Shown: positions 16,247-25,757, counted from the stretch's first letter. The stretch is 64,000 bases of DNA from Candidatus Zixiibacteriota bacterium (GCA_011056555.1 DSEQ01000037.1:94025-158024); one strand, 5' to 3'. A program made the numbers and translations. The notes: a model not told the origin generated them from the sequence alone.

Positions 16247-16280
16247 ATGCTTTCGTATTGACATTGAAAATGCGTGACAA

Positions 16281-17066
16281 TCACTCATACGGAGTTATGG
16301 TCTGGCCTTTAAATAGATAATTGACAAGTCTGATAATGTCCTCGAGCCCGAGGACAAGGTCGCAATTCAGGTCGGCGCATAAATTCCCGCCGATCGGCCC
16401 GAGTCCGTTATTAAAAATGTTATTTACCAGCCAGACCAGATCTTCGATGTCAACTTCAATATCATAGTTCAAATCACCTTTTGTGCATTCCGTAAACATG
16501 TAGATGTAATTGGGGTAAGCCCAGACAAAAAAGCCGGTGGCCATCAGGTCATCACCGATCTCCCATGTACTCTTGTCGGTCTTTCCGACGACTCTTACCA
16601 CATAAGACGGCAGCAGAGAGTTTATTATCTCAAGCCCGAATTCCGTCAAAAGGGAATCCCTGATTTCGTCGCTGATATCGGGATCGAATCTAACTATAAG
16701 CTCATCGTCCATATATGTCGGAAAGCAGTAAGGAGCCCTGTGAATCGGATTGACCATGAGAACCGATGGTTCAAGGCGCACGAGATCCATTGCGTGATTT
16801 ATATTCATATTGTTTGGAATATGAAAAATATAGAAGCCCAAATATATCTGTTCCAGCCTCGGATCGAAGCTCAAAAAGTCCACAGACTCTGCAAATTCAT
16901 ACGGATTAATATGATGGCTGGTGTCAAATATGACCGTGAGACAGAGGTCGTAGATCTCTCTGGATTCGGATACAGCGGGCTGATTGCTACGATACAGATC
17001 CTGCGCAATCGATTGCGAGCACAGAACTATCAAAAAAAGCGCCAGGCACGGCATCAAATATCTCAT
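16281..17066 (-). CDS. secreted protein with fervidolysin-type prodomain-like region and C-terminal dockerin-like repeats
   Basis: 261-residue exported protein. The ATG at 17066 is preceded by AGGAGG five bases upstream and gives a signal peptide (RYLMPCLALFLIVLCSQSIA). The middle part, DDELIVRFDPDISDEIRDSL and LTEFGLEIINSLLPSYVVRV, resembles the inhibitory prodomain seen before subtilisin-like proteases, but no S8 catalytic domain follows. The C-terminus carries two calcium-binding dockerin-type repeats: GDLNYDIEVDIEDLVWLVNN and ADLNCDLVLGLEDIIRLVNY, each followed by F. Such repeats are common on secreted proteins of FCB-type bacteria without cellulosomes. A role in surface attachment or protein-protein assembly is inferred. 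Confidence 0.75.
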   Translation of the reverse strand: MRYLMPCLALFLIVLCSQSIAQDLYRSNQPAVSESREIYDLCLTVIFDTSHHINPYEFAESVDFLSFDPRLEQIYLGFYIFHIPNNMNINHAMDLVRLEPSVLMVNPIHRAPYCFPTYMDDELIVRFDPDISDEIRDSLLTEFGLEIINSLLPSYVVRVVGKTDKSTWEIGDDLMATGFFVWAYPNYIYMFTECTKGDLNYDIEVDIEDLVWLVNNIFNNGLGPIGGNLCADLNCDLVLGLEDIIRLVNYLFKGQTITPYE

Positions 17067-17318
17067 TTTAACCTCCTGTATTGTGCGATTTTCCAAAATG
17101 CAGACGTCCTCTGGATTTATCCGTTCATAATCTTATTTGGTCAAACTTAACTTTATGAAAGCCATGATAGATGTATCCGCGGCGCTGCAAATAATTTATG
17201 AGCCGCGAGGGGGGAAATCAAGTTTTTTGTGAGCCGGATTGGTGAACCAGGGCCAAATGCCTGCTCTGATAGCGGAAACAGGATTGTGTGATCTGGAAGT
17301 AATTGCCGGCAGGGCCGA

Positions 17319-17690
17319 TTATATGCGGGCTTTGAAAAATCTATTGAGCATATTTTCGATGTCAACCATCTTGAAGGGCTTGTTGATAAATCCGTCGGCC
17401 AGTTTCGAAAGGAGCGTATCTTCTTCTGCGGCCAGGTTATACCCGGAAATCACGACCACCGGCAGATCGGGGTGATTGGCCTTGATCTTCTTCAGAAGTT
17501 CCGAGCCCGACATCTCAGGCATACGCAAATCCGTGATTACCATAGCAAATGACTCATCGCCAAGGATTTCCATAGCCTCCTGGCCGTTTCCGGCACGCCT
17601 GGATTCAAACTCGAATATCTCCAGCATCTCAGCCAAGAGGCTGGACATATTGGGATTGTCGTCGACTATCAGAATTTGCTGCTTGGCCAT
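17319..17690 (-). CDS. stand-alone response regulator receiver domain
   Basis: 123-residue single-domain CheY-like receiver without an output domain. Acidic pair in ILIVDDNPNMSSLLAEML, phosphoacceptor Asp in MVITDLRMPEMSGSELL (about residue 54), conserved Ser in PVVVISGYN and Lys in GFINKPFKMVDIENML are all present, so it should be phosphorylatable. Start at ATG 17690 with AGGAG four bases upstream; the preceding GTG is too close to that site. It is the last gene of the mfd-surA-hflX operon, 15 bases after hflX. No kinase is adjacent; its partner is unknown. Confidence 0.92.
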   Translation of the reverse strand: MAKQQILIVDDNPNMSSLLAEMLEIFEFESRRAGNGQEAMEILGDESFAMVITDLRMPEMSGSELLKKIKANHPDLPVVVISGYNLAAEEDTLLSKLADGFINKPFKMVDIENMLNRFFKARI

Positions 17691-17705
17691 CACACTCCTG
17701 TATCC

Positions 17706-18773
17706 CTAAGCACTATTATTATCATCGGCCAAAAAAGTTATCCTCTTAATCAAATGTTCGATTCCTTGTTTTTTAATGGCCGAAATGAAAAAGTTTCTCA
17801 GGTCAGGAGTAAAATAGTGCCCGAATTCGGCGTAGGGCTCGGCGGACTTATCGATTTTATTGAAAGCCATGATGATGGGGATTTTATCTGCCCCGATTTC
17901 CGACAGCACCTCGGTAACATTAGCGATGCGTTTGAGATAATGCGGATGTGAAAAATCGACCACATGGATCAGAAGATTGGCCAGACGGACCTCGTCCAGG
18001 GTGGATTTGAACGATGCCACTAGGTGATGGGGGAGTTTGTTAATGAAGCCCACCGTGTCGGTCAACAGAATTTTGCGCCCATTCGAATCGGCCAGTTTCC
18101 GCGTGGTCGAATCGAGCGTCGAGAAGAGCCTGTTCTCGGTGATGACTCCGGATTTGGTCAGGCAATTGAACAGGGTCGATTTACCGGCATTGGTGTATCC
18201 GACCAGGCAGACCCTGAAGAGGTCGAGGCGGTTTTTGCGCTGGGTGATGCGCTCTTTGTCAATTTTATCCAGTTTCTTTTTCAGTATTTTTATCTTGTTA
18301 TTTATCAGGCGCCGGTCAGTTTCCAGCTGCGTTTCACCGGGACCCTTGGTTCCAATACCGCCGTATTGTTTGGAAAGGTGGGTCCACTGACGCGTCAGGC
18401 GGGGCAGGAGGTGGTTAAGCTGGGCCAGCTCGACCTGTACCTTGGCCTCGTTGGTTTTAGCCCTGTTCACGAAAATATCGAGGATCAGCGTGGCACGGTC
18501 TATGACTTTGACCTCCAGGCTGTTTTCCAGGTTACGGATCTGTGCCGGAGTCAGCTCCTCATCGAAAATAACTACATTGGCACCACCCGAATCAATCATG
18601 GCCCTGATTTCGGATACTTTCCCCTTGCCAATAAAATAGGCCGGGTCAATCTTTTTTCTTTCCTGGGTTACGATGTCGAGCACCTGTGCTCCGGCGGAGG
18701 TTGCCAGGAGCCTTAATTCTTTGAGGGATTCATCGAATTCGTAATCGATGGCACGGGGGAGTTTTACCCCCAC
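17706..18773 (-). CDS. hflX: ribosome-associated GTPase HflX
   Basis: HflX GTPase (at least 355 residues), which splits stalled or stress-arrested ribosomes. The N-terminal glycine-rich HflX domain has YFIGKGKVSEI and VIFDEELTPAQIRNLE; the linker GGIGTKGPGETQLETDRRLI is diagnostic; the GTPase has G1 GYTNAGKSTLFNCL, G3 LTDTVGFINKLP and G4 AFNKIDKS. The GTG at 18773 lies inside the conserved ERAILVGVKLP segment and has no ribosome-binding site, so translation must begin earlier. The only candidate before the upstream stop is an ATA at 18827-18825, five bases after AAGGAAGG, which would add 18 residues (373 total). I give the conservative start. Confidence 0.93.
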   Translation of the reverse strand: MGVKLPRAIDYEFDESLKELRLLATSAGAQVLDIVTQERKKIDPAYFIGKGKVSEIRAMIDSGGANVVIFDEELTPAQIRNLENSLEVKVIDRATLILDIFVNRAKTNEAKVQVELAQLNHLLPRLTRQWTHLSKQYGGIGTKGPGETQLETDRRLINNKIKILKKKLDKIDKERITQRKNRLDLFRVCLVGYTNAGKSTLFNCLTKSGVITENRLFSTLDSTTRKLADSNGRKILLTDTVGFINKLPHHLVASFKSTLDEVRLANLLIHVVDFSHPHYLKRIANVTEVLSEIGADKIPIIMAFNKIDKSAEPYAEFGHYFTPDLRNFFISAIKKQGIEHLIKRITFLADDNNSA

Positions 18774-18912
18774 GAGTATAGCGCGTTCAGTTTGAACTTC
18801 GTTAGCTGTTTCGTAAAAGCCTGCTATAAATACCTTCCTTTATGCTCTCTTTTCTTTTTTCAAGCGGGATTGAATGTCCGCTCAAATATTATACGCAATT
18901 TTTTCCAGGATA

Positions 18913-19170
18913 TTATACCTCTAAGTCCTCAATTGGCTTGTAATAATTTTCCGCCTGGGCCTTAGGGATGGACTTCCCGGGGACTTCCAATACTTCAACT
19001 TTGAGTTTGTGATTTTTATAATAGATCTCGATCAGATCTCCCGCATTGACATCATGGCCCGGTTTCGTACGGCCGCCGTTTAAGCGCACTTTGCCGGCCT
19101 GGATCCAGTCTTTTGCCACAGTTCGCCTTTTAATAAGGAAGACAGTCGATAGGTAATCGTCAATTCTCAT
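18913..19170 (-). CDS. S4-domain RNA-binding protein (RqcP/Hsp15-like)
   Basis: 85-residue S4 RNA-binding domain protein. The S4 motif is visible in MRIDDYLSTVFLIKRRTVAK followed by DWIQAGKVRLNGGRTKPGHD and VNAGDLIEI. Small S4 proteins of this type include Hsp15/HslR and RqcP, which act on stalled 50S subunits with nascent chains. Placement between surA and hflX, the latter also a ribosome-rescue factor, fits that role but does not prove it. It overlaps the 3' end of surA by 11 bases, indicating coupling. Confidence 0.85.
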   Translation of the reverse strand: MRIDDYLSTVFLIKRRTVAKDWIQAGKVRLNGGRTKPGHDVNAGDLIEIYYKNHKLKVEVLEVPGKSIPKAQAENYYKPIEDLEV

Positions 19171-20470
19171 CTAATCTGATGTCAACGTAATAATTTTGTT
19201 TTGCCTCTTCGAGCCATTCCTGCAAGACCGCATCACTTTTTTCCCTCTTGGCGAACTCCTTCAGCCGGTCCCAGTCTTTTTCAAGACTCATGGGACGTGA
19301 GTCCTGCCGATCCAGAATCTTCAGTAAATGATAACCGTAATTCGATTTAGTCGGTTCCGAAATATCGCCAACCTGCAGCCCCTCCAGAGCAGTTTTAAAT
19401 TCAGGAGTCAGCTTGTTGATGGCAAACCAGCCCAGTTCGCCGCCCTGTTTTTTGGTATCCTCATCATCAGAGTATATTTTTACCATTTCGGTGAATTCGG
19501 CTTTGCTTTCTACCAGAACCTGATGGAGGCTGTCGGCCAGATGTTCCACTCTCTGCTCGTCGGCTTCGGACGGTTCGGTCAGGAAGAGAATATGGCGGGC
19601 ATGAACCCGCTCGGGGAGCTTGTCCTCGAGCTTGACTATATGATAGCCCAGGTGTGTTTTGAAAGGCTCGGATATCTCGCCCGGCTCCAGGTTGAAAACC
19701 TGATCCTCGAATTCCTTGAAGAGAGTGCCGCGCTCGAAATAGCCCAGGTCGCCGCCGGAAGCGGCGGTTCCCTTGTCCTCGGAATAGAGCTGAGCCAGGC
19801 TGGTAAAATCGCCGCCCTCGTCCAGGAGCTTCTTGACTTCCTCGGCCTTCATCCTGGCAGTATCCACCGTAGCCCCGGAGGCTTCCACGGTAAGCAGGAT
19901 ATGGGAGAGTTTAATGGCTTCCGGCTGAGTGGGAAGAGAATCCTTGTACTGCTCATAAAAATCCCGCACTTCGACAGAGGTGACATTGACCTTTGACAAA
20001 AAGCGCGAGACATAGCGGTCGCGGATCAGCTGGTTACGGACCTCGCGCCTGAATTTGGCCTTCAGCTCGCGCAGATTCAGGCCTTCCAATCTCATCTGGG
20101 CCTCGAATTCAGCTTCGGTCGGAAAGCGCGACTTCAATTCCTCTATCTTTTCCTGCAGGGCTTCCTCGACCTGCTCCTCATTGATATGTATGGAGGTATC
20201 CTTTTGTGCTTCTACCAGAAGCAGTTTGTCGGTCACCATCTGCTGCAGAATTATATCCCGCAGGCTATCCGCCTGGACCGGGGTCAGATCAGGATTCTCC
20301 ATCTGCATCAAGAACATCTGCAACTGGAAATCGAGTTCTGAGACCAGTATGATCTGGTCTCCCACAACTGCGGCAATTTTATCCACGAGTTCACGCTTCT
20401 GGCCGAATGCCGTGGCGCTGATCAGAAGTATTAAGGACAATAACAGTGCTATTTTGAGGACTCTATTCAT
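19160..20470 (-). CDS. surA: periplasmic chaperone/peptidyl-prolyl isomerase SurA-like
   Basis: 436-residue SurA-type chaperone acting on outer-membrane proteins in the periplasm. A signal peptide (NRVLKIALLLSLILLISATA) is followed by a SurA N-terminal helical domain beginning ELVDKIAAVVGDQIILVSEL, then two parvulin (PpiC) domains: KLSHILLTVEASG to about residue 275 (with SEDKGTAASGGDLGYFERG) and RVHARHILFLTEP to about residue 390 (with KKQGGELGWFAINKLTPEFK). This is the classic SurA layout. It overlaps the upstream PPIase gene by 8 bases and the S4 gene by 11 bases. Confidence 0.92.
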   Translation of the reverse strand: MNRVLKIALLLSLILLISATAFGQKRELVDKIAAVVGDQIILVSELDFQLQMFLMQMENPDLTPVQADSLRDIILQQMVTDKLLLVEAQKDTSIHINEEQVEEALQEKIEELKSRFPTEAEFEAQMRLEGLNLRELKAKFRREVRNQLIRDRYVSRFLSKVNVTSVEVRDFYEQYKDSLPTQPEAIKLSHILLTVEASGATVDTARMKAEEVKKLLDEGGDFTSLAQLYSEDKGTAASGGDLGYFERGTLFKEFEDQVFNLEPGEISEPFKTHLGYHIVKLEDKLPERVHARHILFLTEPSEADEQRVEHLADSLHQVLVESKAEFTEMVKIYSDDEDTKKQGGELGWFAINKLTPEFKTALEGLQVGDISEPTKSNYGYHLLKILDRQDSRPMSLEKDWDRLKEFAKREKSDAVLQEWLEEAKQNYYVDIRLDEN

Positions 20471-22190
20471 ATGTTCCCTTGTCGATTGTTTCCCAGATCA
20501 ATTCATAGTCTACGTCGATGTCGAAACGATCCCTGTTCTCCGCCATCCATTCCTGGAGGGCTGTCTCTCTTTTCTTATTTTCGAGTTCAGTCTGCGCCTG
20601 GCCGGCCACCTCGTCAAATAATTTCACCTGCTGATCCCGTACGGCTACCAGTTTTACGATCGACCAGTTATCCCCGACAGGGAATGGTTGGGAGAATTCC
20701 CCGGCCCGCAGCTGATTGGCCTGCTCAAACAGGGTGGGATAATTGAATTCGGAGATAAATCCTAGATCCCCCTTGGAATTCATTGCGTTTGGACGGATTG
20801 TATTGGCCGCGAAGCTGTCGAAGTCCGCTCCAGCCTGAAGCTTGTTATGGATCTCCTCGGCCTCGGCCTCGGTTTCGGCCATGATTTCCTTTACATGCAG
20901 TTTTTTCGGAATAACGTATTCATCTGCATGCTCCTGGTAATATTCGACCACTTCATCTTCAGAGACGAAGGCCTTTTCCTCAACGATCAGTTCCTTCATT
21001 TTGGCGGCCATAATCTGGTCTTTGTAGAACCGCACCGCGTCCTTATAATCCACCGTCTCGGAGAGCTCCATTGCCTGGGCTTTTTGCTGGAGCAGGTCCA
21101 TCAGCTTCAAATTAAAGATGGCCTTCTTCAGATTCTCCGGTTCATTGAAAGGCGGACGCTGGTTGTCGTTCCAGCGCGCGGTCTGGGTAAGATATTCTCC
21201 CAGGGTGACCTCGCCGTCGTTATAAGTGGCCAGGATCATATTGCGTTCATATTCGGCCAGGTCCTGGGGATTGAACGTATTTTTTCTGAAGGGAACTCCG
21301 CCGATAACGTCAGGATATAGAGTTGCCGCCTTATCATAGATGAATTCGGCGGTTTCCTCGTTGATTTTGATATCTGCTTCCGCGAACAGCTCATCATAAA
21401 ATTCGTTCTGTACCCGGGCTTTTTTCTCCGCCTGAATTCGCGAAATCAGCATATCTTCAATCTGCTCCAGAGGCTGTCTTTCCACCTCGCGCCTGTCGGT
21501 TACGGTGGCGATATCCCATCCGCCGGGTACGCTGAACATGGTGACCTCGCCTTCGGCAAGATTGAAGACTCTATTCTGAAATTCCTCCGACAGGCCGACC
21601 CAGGTCCTGTAACCCAGATCACCGCCCTCCATGGCGCTGGCCTGATCCAGGGAATATTTGCGGGCCATGGCGGCGAAATCCGCACCGTTGTTAATGGCTT
21701 TGTAGACCGAATCGGCACGCACACTGTCTTCCACAAAAATTACCGACATCTTAACTTCCTCATCCATGTTTTCGTACCAGGTCTCAATCTCGTGTTGTGA
21801 GACATCGATGTGCGGGAGTATCCTGGCCTTGAAAAGCTCATCCCGCATGAATGCCGGACGGCTTTCTTCGATGAGCTCAATGACTTCGGGATCTTTCTGC
21901 AGGCCGAGCTCGTAAGCGGCCTCAACGAAGATATACATATTTATCATGGAATCGAGGTATTCTTTCTTGGATTCATATTCTTCCTGAGCAGAACTGAAAC
22001 TGGTTGCATACATCTCATCAAAGTCTTCCAGTAGAAAGACTTTCAATTCGGATTCCCCGATTTTTGCAATCGTCTTACTTTGTGCCCGTTCCTCTTTATG
22101 GTACTGCGGGTCGGATGCATCTCTGTCGCCGCCGCAGGAAACAGCTGCTATCAATAAAGCGATCAGTGTCAATGTGCTTAATCTTTTCAT
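20463..22190 (-). CDS. peptidyl-prolyl isomerase lipoprotein (PpiC/SurA family)
   Basis: 575-residue parvulin-type folding factor anchored as a lipoprotein: RLSTLTLIALLIAAVSCGG contains a good lipobox (AVSC). A SurA_N-like helical region comes first, then a PpiC domain around residues 145-240 (KYSLDQASAMEGGDLGYRTW), a long central helical part and a second PpiC domain around residues 425-525 (HVKEIMAETEAEAEEIHNKL; NSKGDLGFISEFNYP). It probably works with the SurA-like protein encoded next in the operon. PrsA- or PpiD-like naming is possible; I do not assign a symbol. Confidence 0.88.
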   Translation of the reverse strand: MKRLSTLTLIALLIAAVSCGGDRDASDPQYHKEERAQSKTIAKIGESELKVFLLEDFDEMYATSFSSAQEEYESKKEYLDSMINMYIFVEAAYELGLQKDPEVIELIEESRPAFMRDELFKARILPHIDVSQHEIETWYENMDEEVKMSVIFVEDSVRADSVYKAINNGADFAAMARKYSLDQASAMEGGDLGYRTWVGLSEEFQNRVFNLAEGEVTMFSVPGGWDIATVTDRREVERQPLEQIEDMLISRIQAEKKARVQNEFYDELFAEADIKINEETAEFIYDKAATLYPDVIGGVPFRKNTFNPQDLAEYERNMILATYNDGEVTLGEYLTQTARWNDNQRPPFNEPENLKKAIFNLKLMDLLQQKAQAMELSETVDYKDAVRFYKDQIMAAKMKELIVEEKAFVSEDEVVEYYQEHADEYVIPKKLHVKEIMAETEAEAEEIHNKLQAGADFDSFAANTIRPNAMNSKGDLGFISEFNYPTLFEQANQLRAGEFSQPFPVGDNWSIVKLVAVRDQQVKLFDEVAGQAQTELENKKRETALQEWMAENRDRFDIDVDYELIWETIDKGTYE

Positions 22191-22256
22191 TTATTCACCT
22201 CAGAAGTTTTATAATTTTTCCAGTGTATTGTTCCGAATAACCTTCAAAGATAGTCC

Positions 22257-25200
22257 CTAAGCCAATAATTGCAAGCTAAATTTGAACTTTTGGCCCCAGT
22301 CCGAATCCTCATGCTGGCTGTAATCTATGGCGATTGTAAATTCTCCCGAAGCGCTGAATTCTATAGGCTCGGAAAGCCTCGAGCTGAGATTGGCAATCTG
22401 TTTTTTCGAGGGCAGGTATCCGTTGGAGTACACTATTTTCAGTGTATTTTTGCGGAAGGCCAGCCGGCTGAGTTTCAAGCGGCTTGCCAGGAGCTTGAGT
22501 TCCGCCATCTCAAACAGGTTTTCAGCCTCGGGCGGCATTTGTCCGAAACGGTCTATGACCTCCAGCCTGAGATCGTTGATCTCCTTATAATCTTCAGCCT
22601 GGGCCAGCCGCTGGTATAATTCCACCTTCTGCTGAGAGAAGGGGATATAGTCGTCCGGGAAATACATCTCCAGATCTATATCCATCTTGACCTCTGTTCT
22701 CTCCTCGGTTTTTTCACCTTTGAGTTCGGCTACCGCTTCTTTCAGGAGCTTGAGGTATAGATCAAAGCCCACCTCTTCGATAAAACCGTGCTGCTGAGGG
22801 CCCAGCATATTGCCGGCGCCCCGAATCTCCAGATCCTTCATGGCCAGTTGAAAGCCGGAGCCGAGCTCGGTATGCTGTTCCAGAGCTTTCAACCGTTTTC
22901 TGGCCGTGGTTGTCAGAAGCCTCAAGGGGGGGATCAGAAGCAAGGCCCGGGCGCGCCGTGAGGACCGACCCACTCTTCCGCGCAATTGATACAACTGGGC
23001 CAGGCCGAAATGGTCGGCGCGATTGATGATAATCGTATTGACCATTGGAATATCCAGACCGGACTCGATAATACTTGTAGAAAGCAGGACGTCATAATGC
23101 TGGGACAGAAACGAAAGCATTATCTCCTCCAGCTCTTTCTCGGGCATCTGGCCGTGGGCGACAGCTATTCTTATATGGGGCAAAAGCCTGGAGAGATAGC
23201 GGTAGATTGACATAATTGTCTGCACCCGGTTGTGGACGAAATAAACCTGCCCGCCTCTCTCGACCTCGCCCAGAATCTCTTTCCTAATGGCTTCGGGATG
23301 GAACTCGGAAATTTCGGTATCGATCGGCAAGCGGTCCTTGGGGGAGGTGTTGATGACCGACATATCCCTGGCCCCCAGAAGAGACATTTGCATCGTCCTT
23401 GGAATCGGCGTGGCTGTCATAGTGAGGACATCAACCTGGCTCTTCATTTTCTTGATTTTTTCTTTATGTGCAACCCCGAAGCGCTGCTCCTCATCCACCA
23501 CCAGAAGACCCAGATCCCTGAAATTGACGTCTTTGGAGAGCAGGCGATGTGTTCCGATTACTATATCGACCTTGCCCTCGGCCAGATCCTTTATGATTTC
23601 CCTCTGTTCTTTGCGGGATTTGAAGCGCGAAAGCATCTCGATCCTGACCGGAAAGTCGGCCAGTCGATTTCGGAACGTAGTTTGATGCTGCTGGGCCAGA
23701 ATAGTTGTTGGAACAAGTACCGCCACCTGTTTATCATCGCAGACGGCTTTGAAGGCCGCCCTGATAGCCACCTCGGTTTTGCCATAGCCGACATCTCCGC
23801 AGATCAGGCGGTCCATCGGATTTCCGGTCTCCATATCCTCTTTTATATCAGCTATAGCATCGAGCTGATCGGGAGTTTCATCAAATGGAAATGATGCCTC
23901 CAGCTGCCGGATCCAGGTCGAATCCGGAGAGAACTTGAATCCCGGCCGGGCCCTCCGTTTGGCATAAAGCCTCAGCAGTTCCTCGGCCATCTCCGTGATC
24001 GCCTTCTTGGTGCGGGCCTTTGCTTTCTGCCAGGCGGTACCCCTCAGCGTACTCAGTTTAGGCCTGCCCTCTTTGCCGATATATTTCTGGACACGGTTAA
24101 ACTCTTCGATAGGTACATAGAGTTTGTCATCCTTATGATACATGATCAGCAGACAATCGCGCCTTCGATTTTCGATCGTCAGTTCCTCCAGCCCCCGGTA
24201 TCTGCCGATGCCATAATCTACGTGCACTACATAGTCACCGATATTGAGATTAGTATAAGAGGAGATCGCCACTCCCTCTTTAATCCTGGCCTTACGGTAG
24301 CGATGGAATTTTCTGGTGAATATCTGATGGTCGGTCAGCACAGCCAGATTTGACTGCGGAAAGATAAAGCCCTCGGAGATATCCAGAACGGATGTATTGA
24401 TCCAGTCGGCGTCTTCCTCCAGGATATCCCGCATGCGATCCTTTTGAACTTTGTTATCGCAGGCCAGATGTACAGAGTAATGGCGCTCATGAAGGCTTTT
24501 TACATTATTTTTCAGAAGCTTAATCTGGGAATTTATTACAGGATGCTCGTTCATCCCAAAATTAATGGCTCCAGGGCTTTTTCCAAAGCTGATTTCGGAG
24601 ATTCTTTTATGTCCCTCAAGTCGGGATTCAAATTCTTCGGGTTGAAGGTATATTCTGTCGGGTTTGGGTAGCTCCTCATATTTCTCCCGCTCCTGTTCAT
24701 GGCAGTTTTCGAACATATCGGTCAGGTCATCGCACTCGGACCTGAGCAGCCCCGGTTCTAAAAGATACAGATTGGCATTCGAATCGATATAATCGAACAG
24801 ATACGAGCGTTTGCCATTAAAGAACGCCGTGGCCCATTCAAGACCCGGGGTGTCGATCCCGAAACGGAATTTGTCGGAGAGAATCTCTTGGTCACGTTCA
24901 GGCAGCTTCTCCATGTATTTATCCAGTTCCGCAATCGTCAGCAAGCTCTCGCGCCGGGGCAGAAGTGTCATCCTATCCACAGTTGCAATAGAGCGCTGAT
25001 TAGCCACTGAAAATGACCTGATCGATTCGATGAAATCACCAAAAAATTCGATCCTGATCGGATTCTCAGTGGTATAGGGGAAGATATCGACAATTCCGCC
25101 GCGCACTGAGAATGAACCTATTTCCTCCACCATAGGATCGCGCTCATACCCCAGTTCGGCAAGGCGCGAGATAAGATCTTCCTGAGCCATTTCCTGGTTG

Positions 25201-25634
25201 ATTTCCATATGCAGGGAGCTGATGGAGAGCTCATCGGGAGAGATCGTGGGCTCCAGAATTGCCCGCACCGAGGCAGTTACGATTATATTTTGCCGATTCT
25301 GCAGATTGTAAAGTGTCTGCAGACGCTCGCCGATATTTTCCGTAGCCGGGGTCTTCCATTGATAAGGATTTATATTCCAGGCCGGAAACTGAAAAGCCAG
25401 GCCATTGCCGGAAATCTCATTTAAATCATTTTTGATAGAAAAAGCTTCTTTTTCAGTTTTTGTGATTACCAGATATTTGCCGGGGAATCTTGAAAACCAG
25501 TTGTATAGAAAGAAGCTCCGCCCGGCTCCCACCAGCCCGGATACCTCCAGGTCCTTCTGACCAGAATTCGAAATTTCCAGGGCCTTTTGATAGGAACCGG
25601 AATTCTCTATAATTTGCAGTATTTTTTGAATCAT
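22257..25634 (-). CDS. mfd: transcription-repair coupling factor Mfd
   Basis: 1,125-residue Mfd translocase that removes stalled RNA polymerase and recruits UvrA. Domains in order: UvrB-like N-terminal module (LVGAGRSFFLYNWFSRFPGK; ERLQTLYNLQNRQNIIVTAS), RNA-polymerase-interacting CarD-like domain (NLNIGDYVVHVDYGIGRYRG, about residue 465), RecG-like helicase with Walker A ICGDVGYGKTEVAIRAAF, DEEQ box LLVVDEEQRFGV, motif MTATPIPRTMQMSLLGARDM, QLRGRVGRS, and a C-terminal TRCF domain. Length and motifs are typical. First gene of a six-gene operon, with a promoter at 25730-25757. Confidence 0.97.
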   Translation of the reverse strand: MIQKILQIIENSGSYQKALEISNSGQKDLEVSGLVGAGRSFFLYNWFSRFPGKYLVITKTEKEAFSIKNDLNEISGNGLAFQFPAWNINPYQWKTPATENIGERLQTLYNLQNRQNIIVTASVRAILEPTISPDELSISSLHMEINQEMAQEDLISRLAELGYERDPMVEEIGSFSVRGGIVDIFPYTTENPIRIEFFGDFIESIRSFSVANQRSIATVDRMTLLPRRESLLTIAELDKYMEKLPERDQEILSDKFRFGIDTPGLEWATAFFNGKRSYLFDYIDSNANLYLLEPGLLRSECDDLTDMFENCHEQEREKYEELPKPDRIYLQPEEFESRLEGHKRISEISFGKSPGAINFGMNEHPVINSQIKLLKNNVKSLHERHYSVHLACDNKVQKDRMRDILEEDADWINTSVLDISEGFIFPQSNLAVLTDHQIFTRKFHRYRKARIKEGVAISSYTNLNIGDYVVHVDYGIGRYRGLEELTIENRRRDCLLIMYHKDDKLYVPIEEFNRVQKYIGKEGRPKLSTLRGTAWQKAKARTKKAITEMAEELLRLYAKRRARPGFKFSPDSTWIRQLEASFPFDETPDQLDAIADIKEDMETGNPMDRLICGDVGYGKTEVAIRAAFKAVCDDKQVAVLVPTTILAQQHQTTFRNRLADFPVRIEMLSRFKSRKEQREIIKDLAEGKVDIVIGTHRLLSKDVNFRDLGLLVVDEEQRFGVAHKEKIKKMKSQVDVLTMTATPIPRTMQMSLLGARDMSVINTSPKDRLPIDTEISEFHPEAIRKEILGEVERGGQVYFVHNRVQTIMSIYRYLSRLLPHIRIAVAHGQMPEKELEEIMLSFLSQHYDVLLSTSIIESGLDIPMVNTIIINRADHFGLAQLYQLRGRVGRSSRRARALLLIPPLRLLTTTARKRLKALEQHTELGSGFQLAMKDLEIRGAGNMLGPQQHGFIEEVGFDLYLKLLKEAVAELKGEKTEERTEVKMDIDLEMYFPDDYIPFSQQKVELYQRLAQAEDYKEINDLRLEVIDRFGQMPPEAENLFEMAELKLLASRLKLSRLAFRKNTLKIVYSNGYLPSKKQIANLSSRLSEPIEFSASGEFTIAIDYSQHEDSDWGQKFKFSLQLLA

Positions 25635-25729
25635 GTTCTAAACCAAACGCAAAAATCCCACAGCCCCGTGACCCGGGGGGTGGGTTACTAAGTCATAATG
25701 TTATAAATGCCATCGGCATTCGTTTGACA

Positions 25730-25757
25730 AATATAAGCTTGAGTATTCAATTGTCAA
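25730..25757 (-). promoter_or_regulatory. sigma70-type promoter of the mfd operon
   Basis: On the minus strand TTGACA (25757-25752) and TATATT (25735-25730) are separated by 16 bases, about 95 bases before the mfd start. One deviation from the -10 consensus. A second TTGACA on the plus strand at 25724-25729 has no matching -10. Confidence 0.65.

Noticed and set aside
18024..18716. Long plus-strand frame opposite hflX
   Set aside because: Antisense shadow of the conserved HflX coding sequence; no start signals.
25660..25690. GC-rich CCCCGTGACCCGGGG stretch in the mfd leader as a terminator or riboswitch
   Set aside because: Short imperfect hairpin without a T-run or recognised aptamer; it is downstream of a good promoter and probably just leader sequence.
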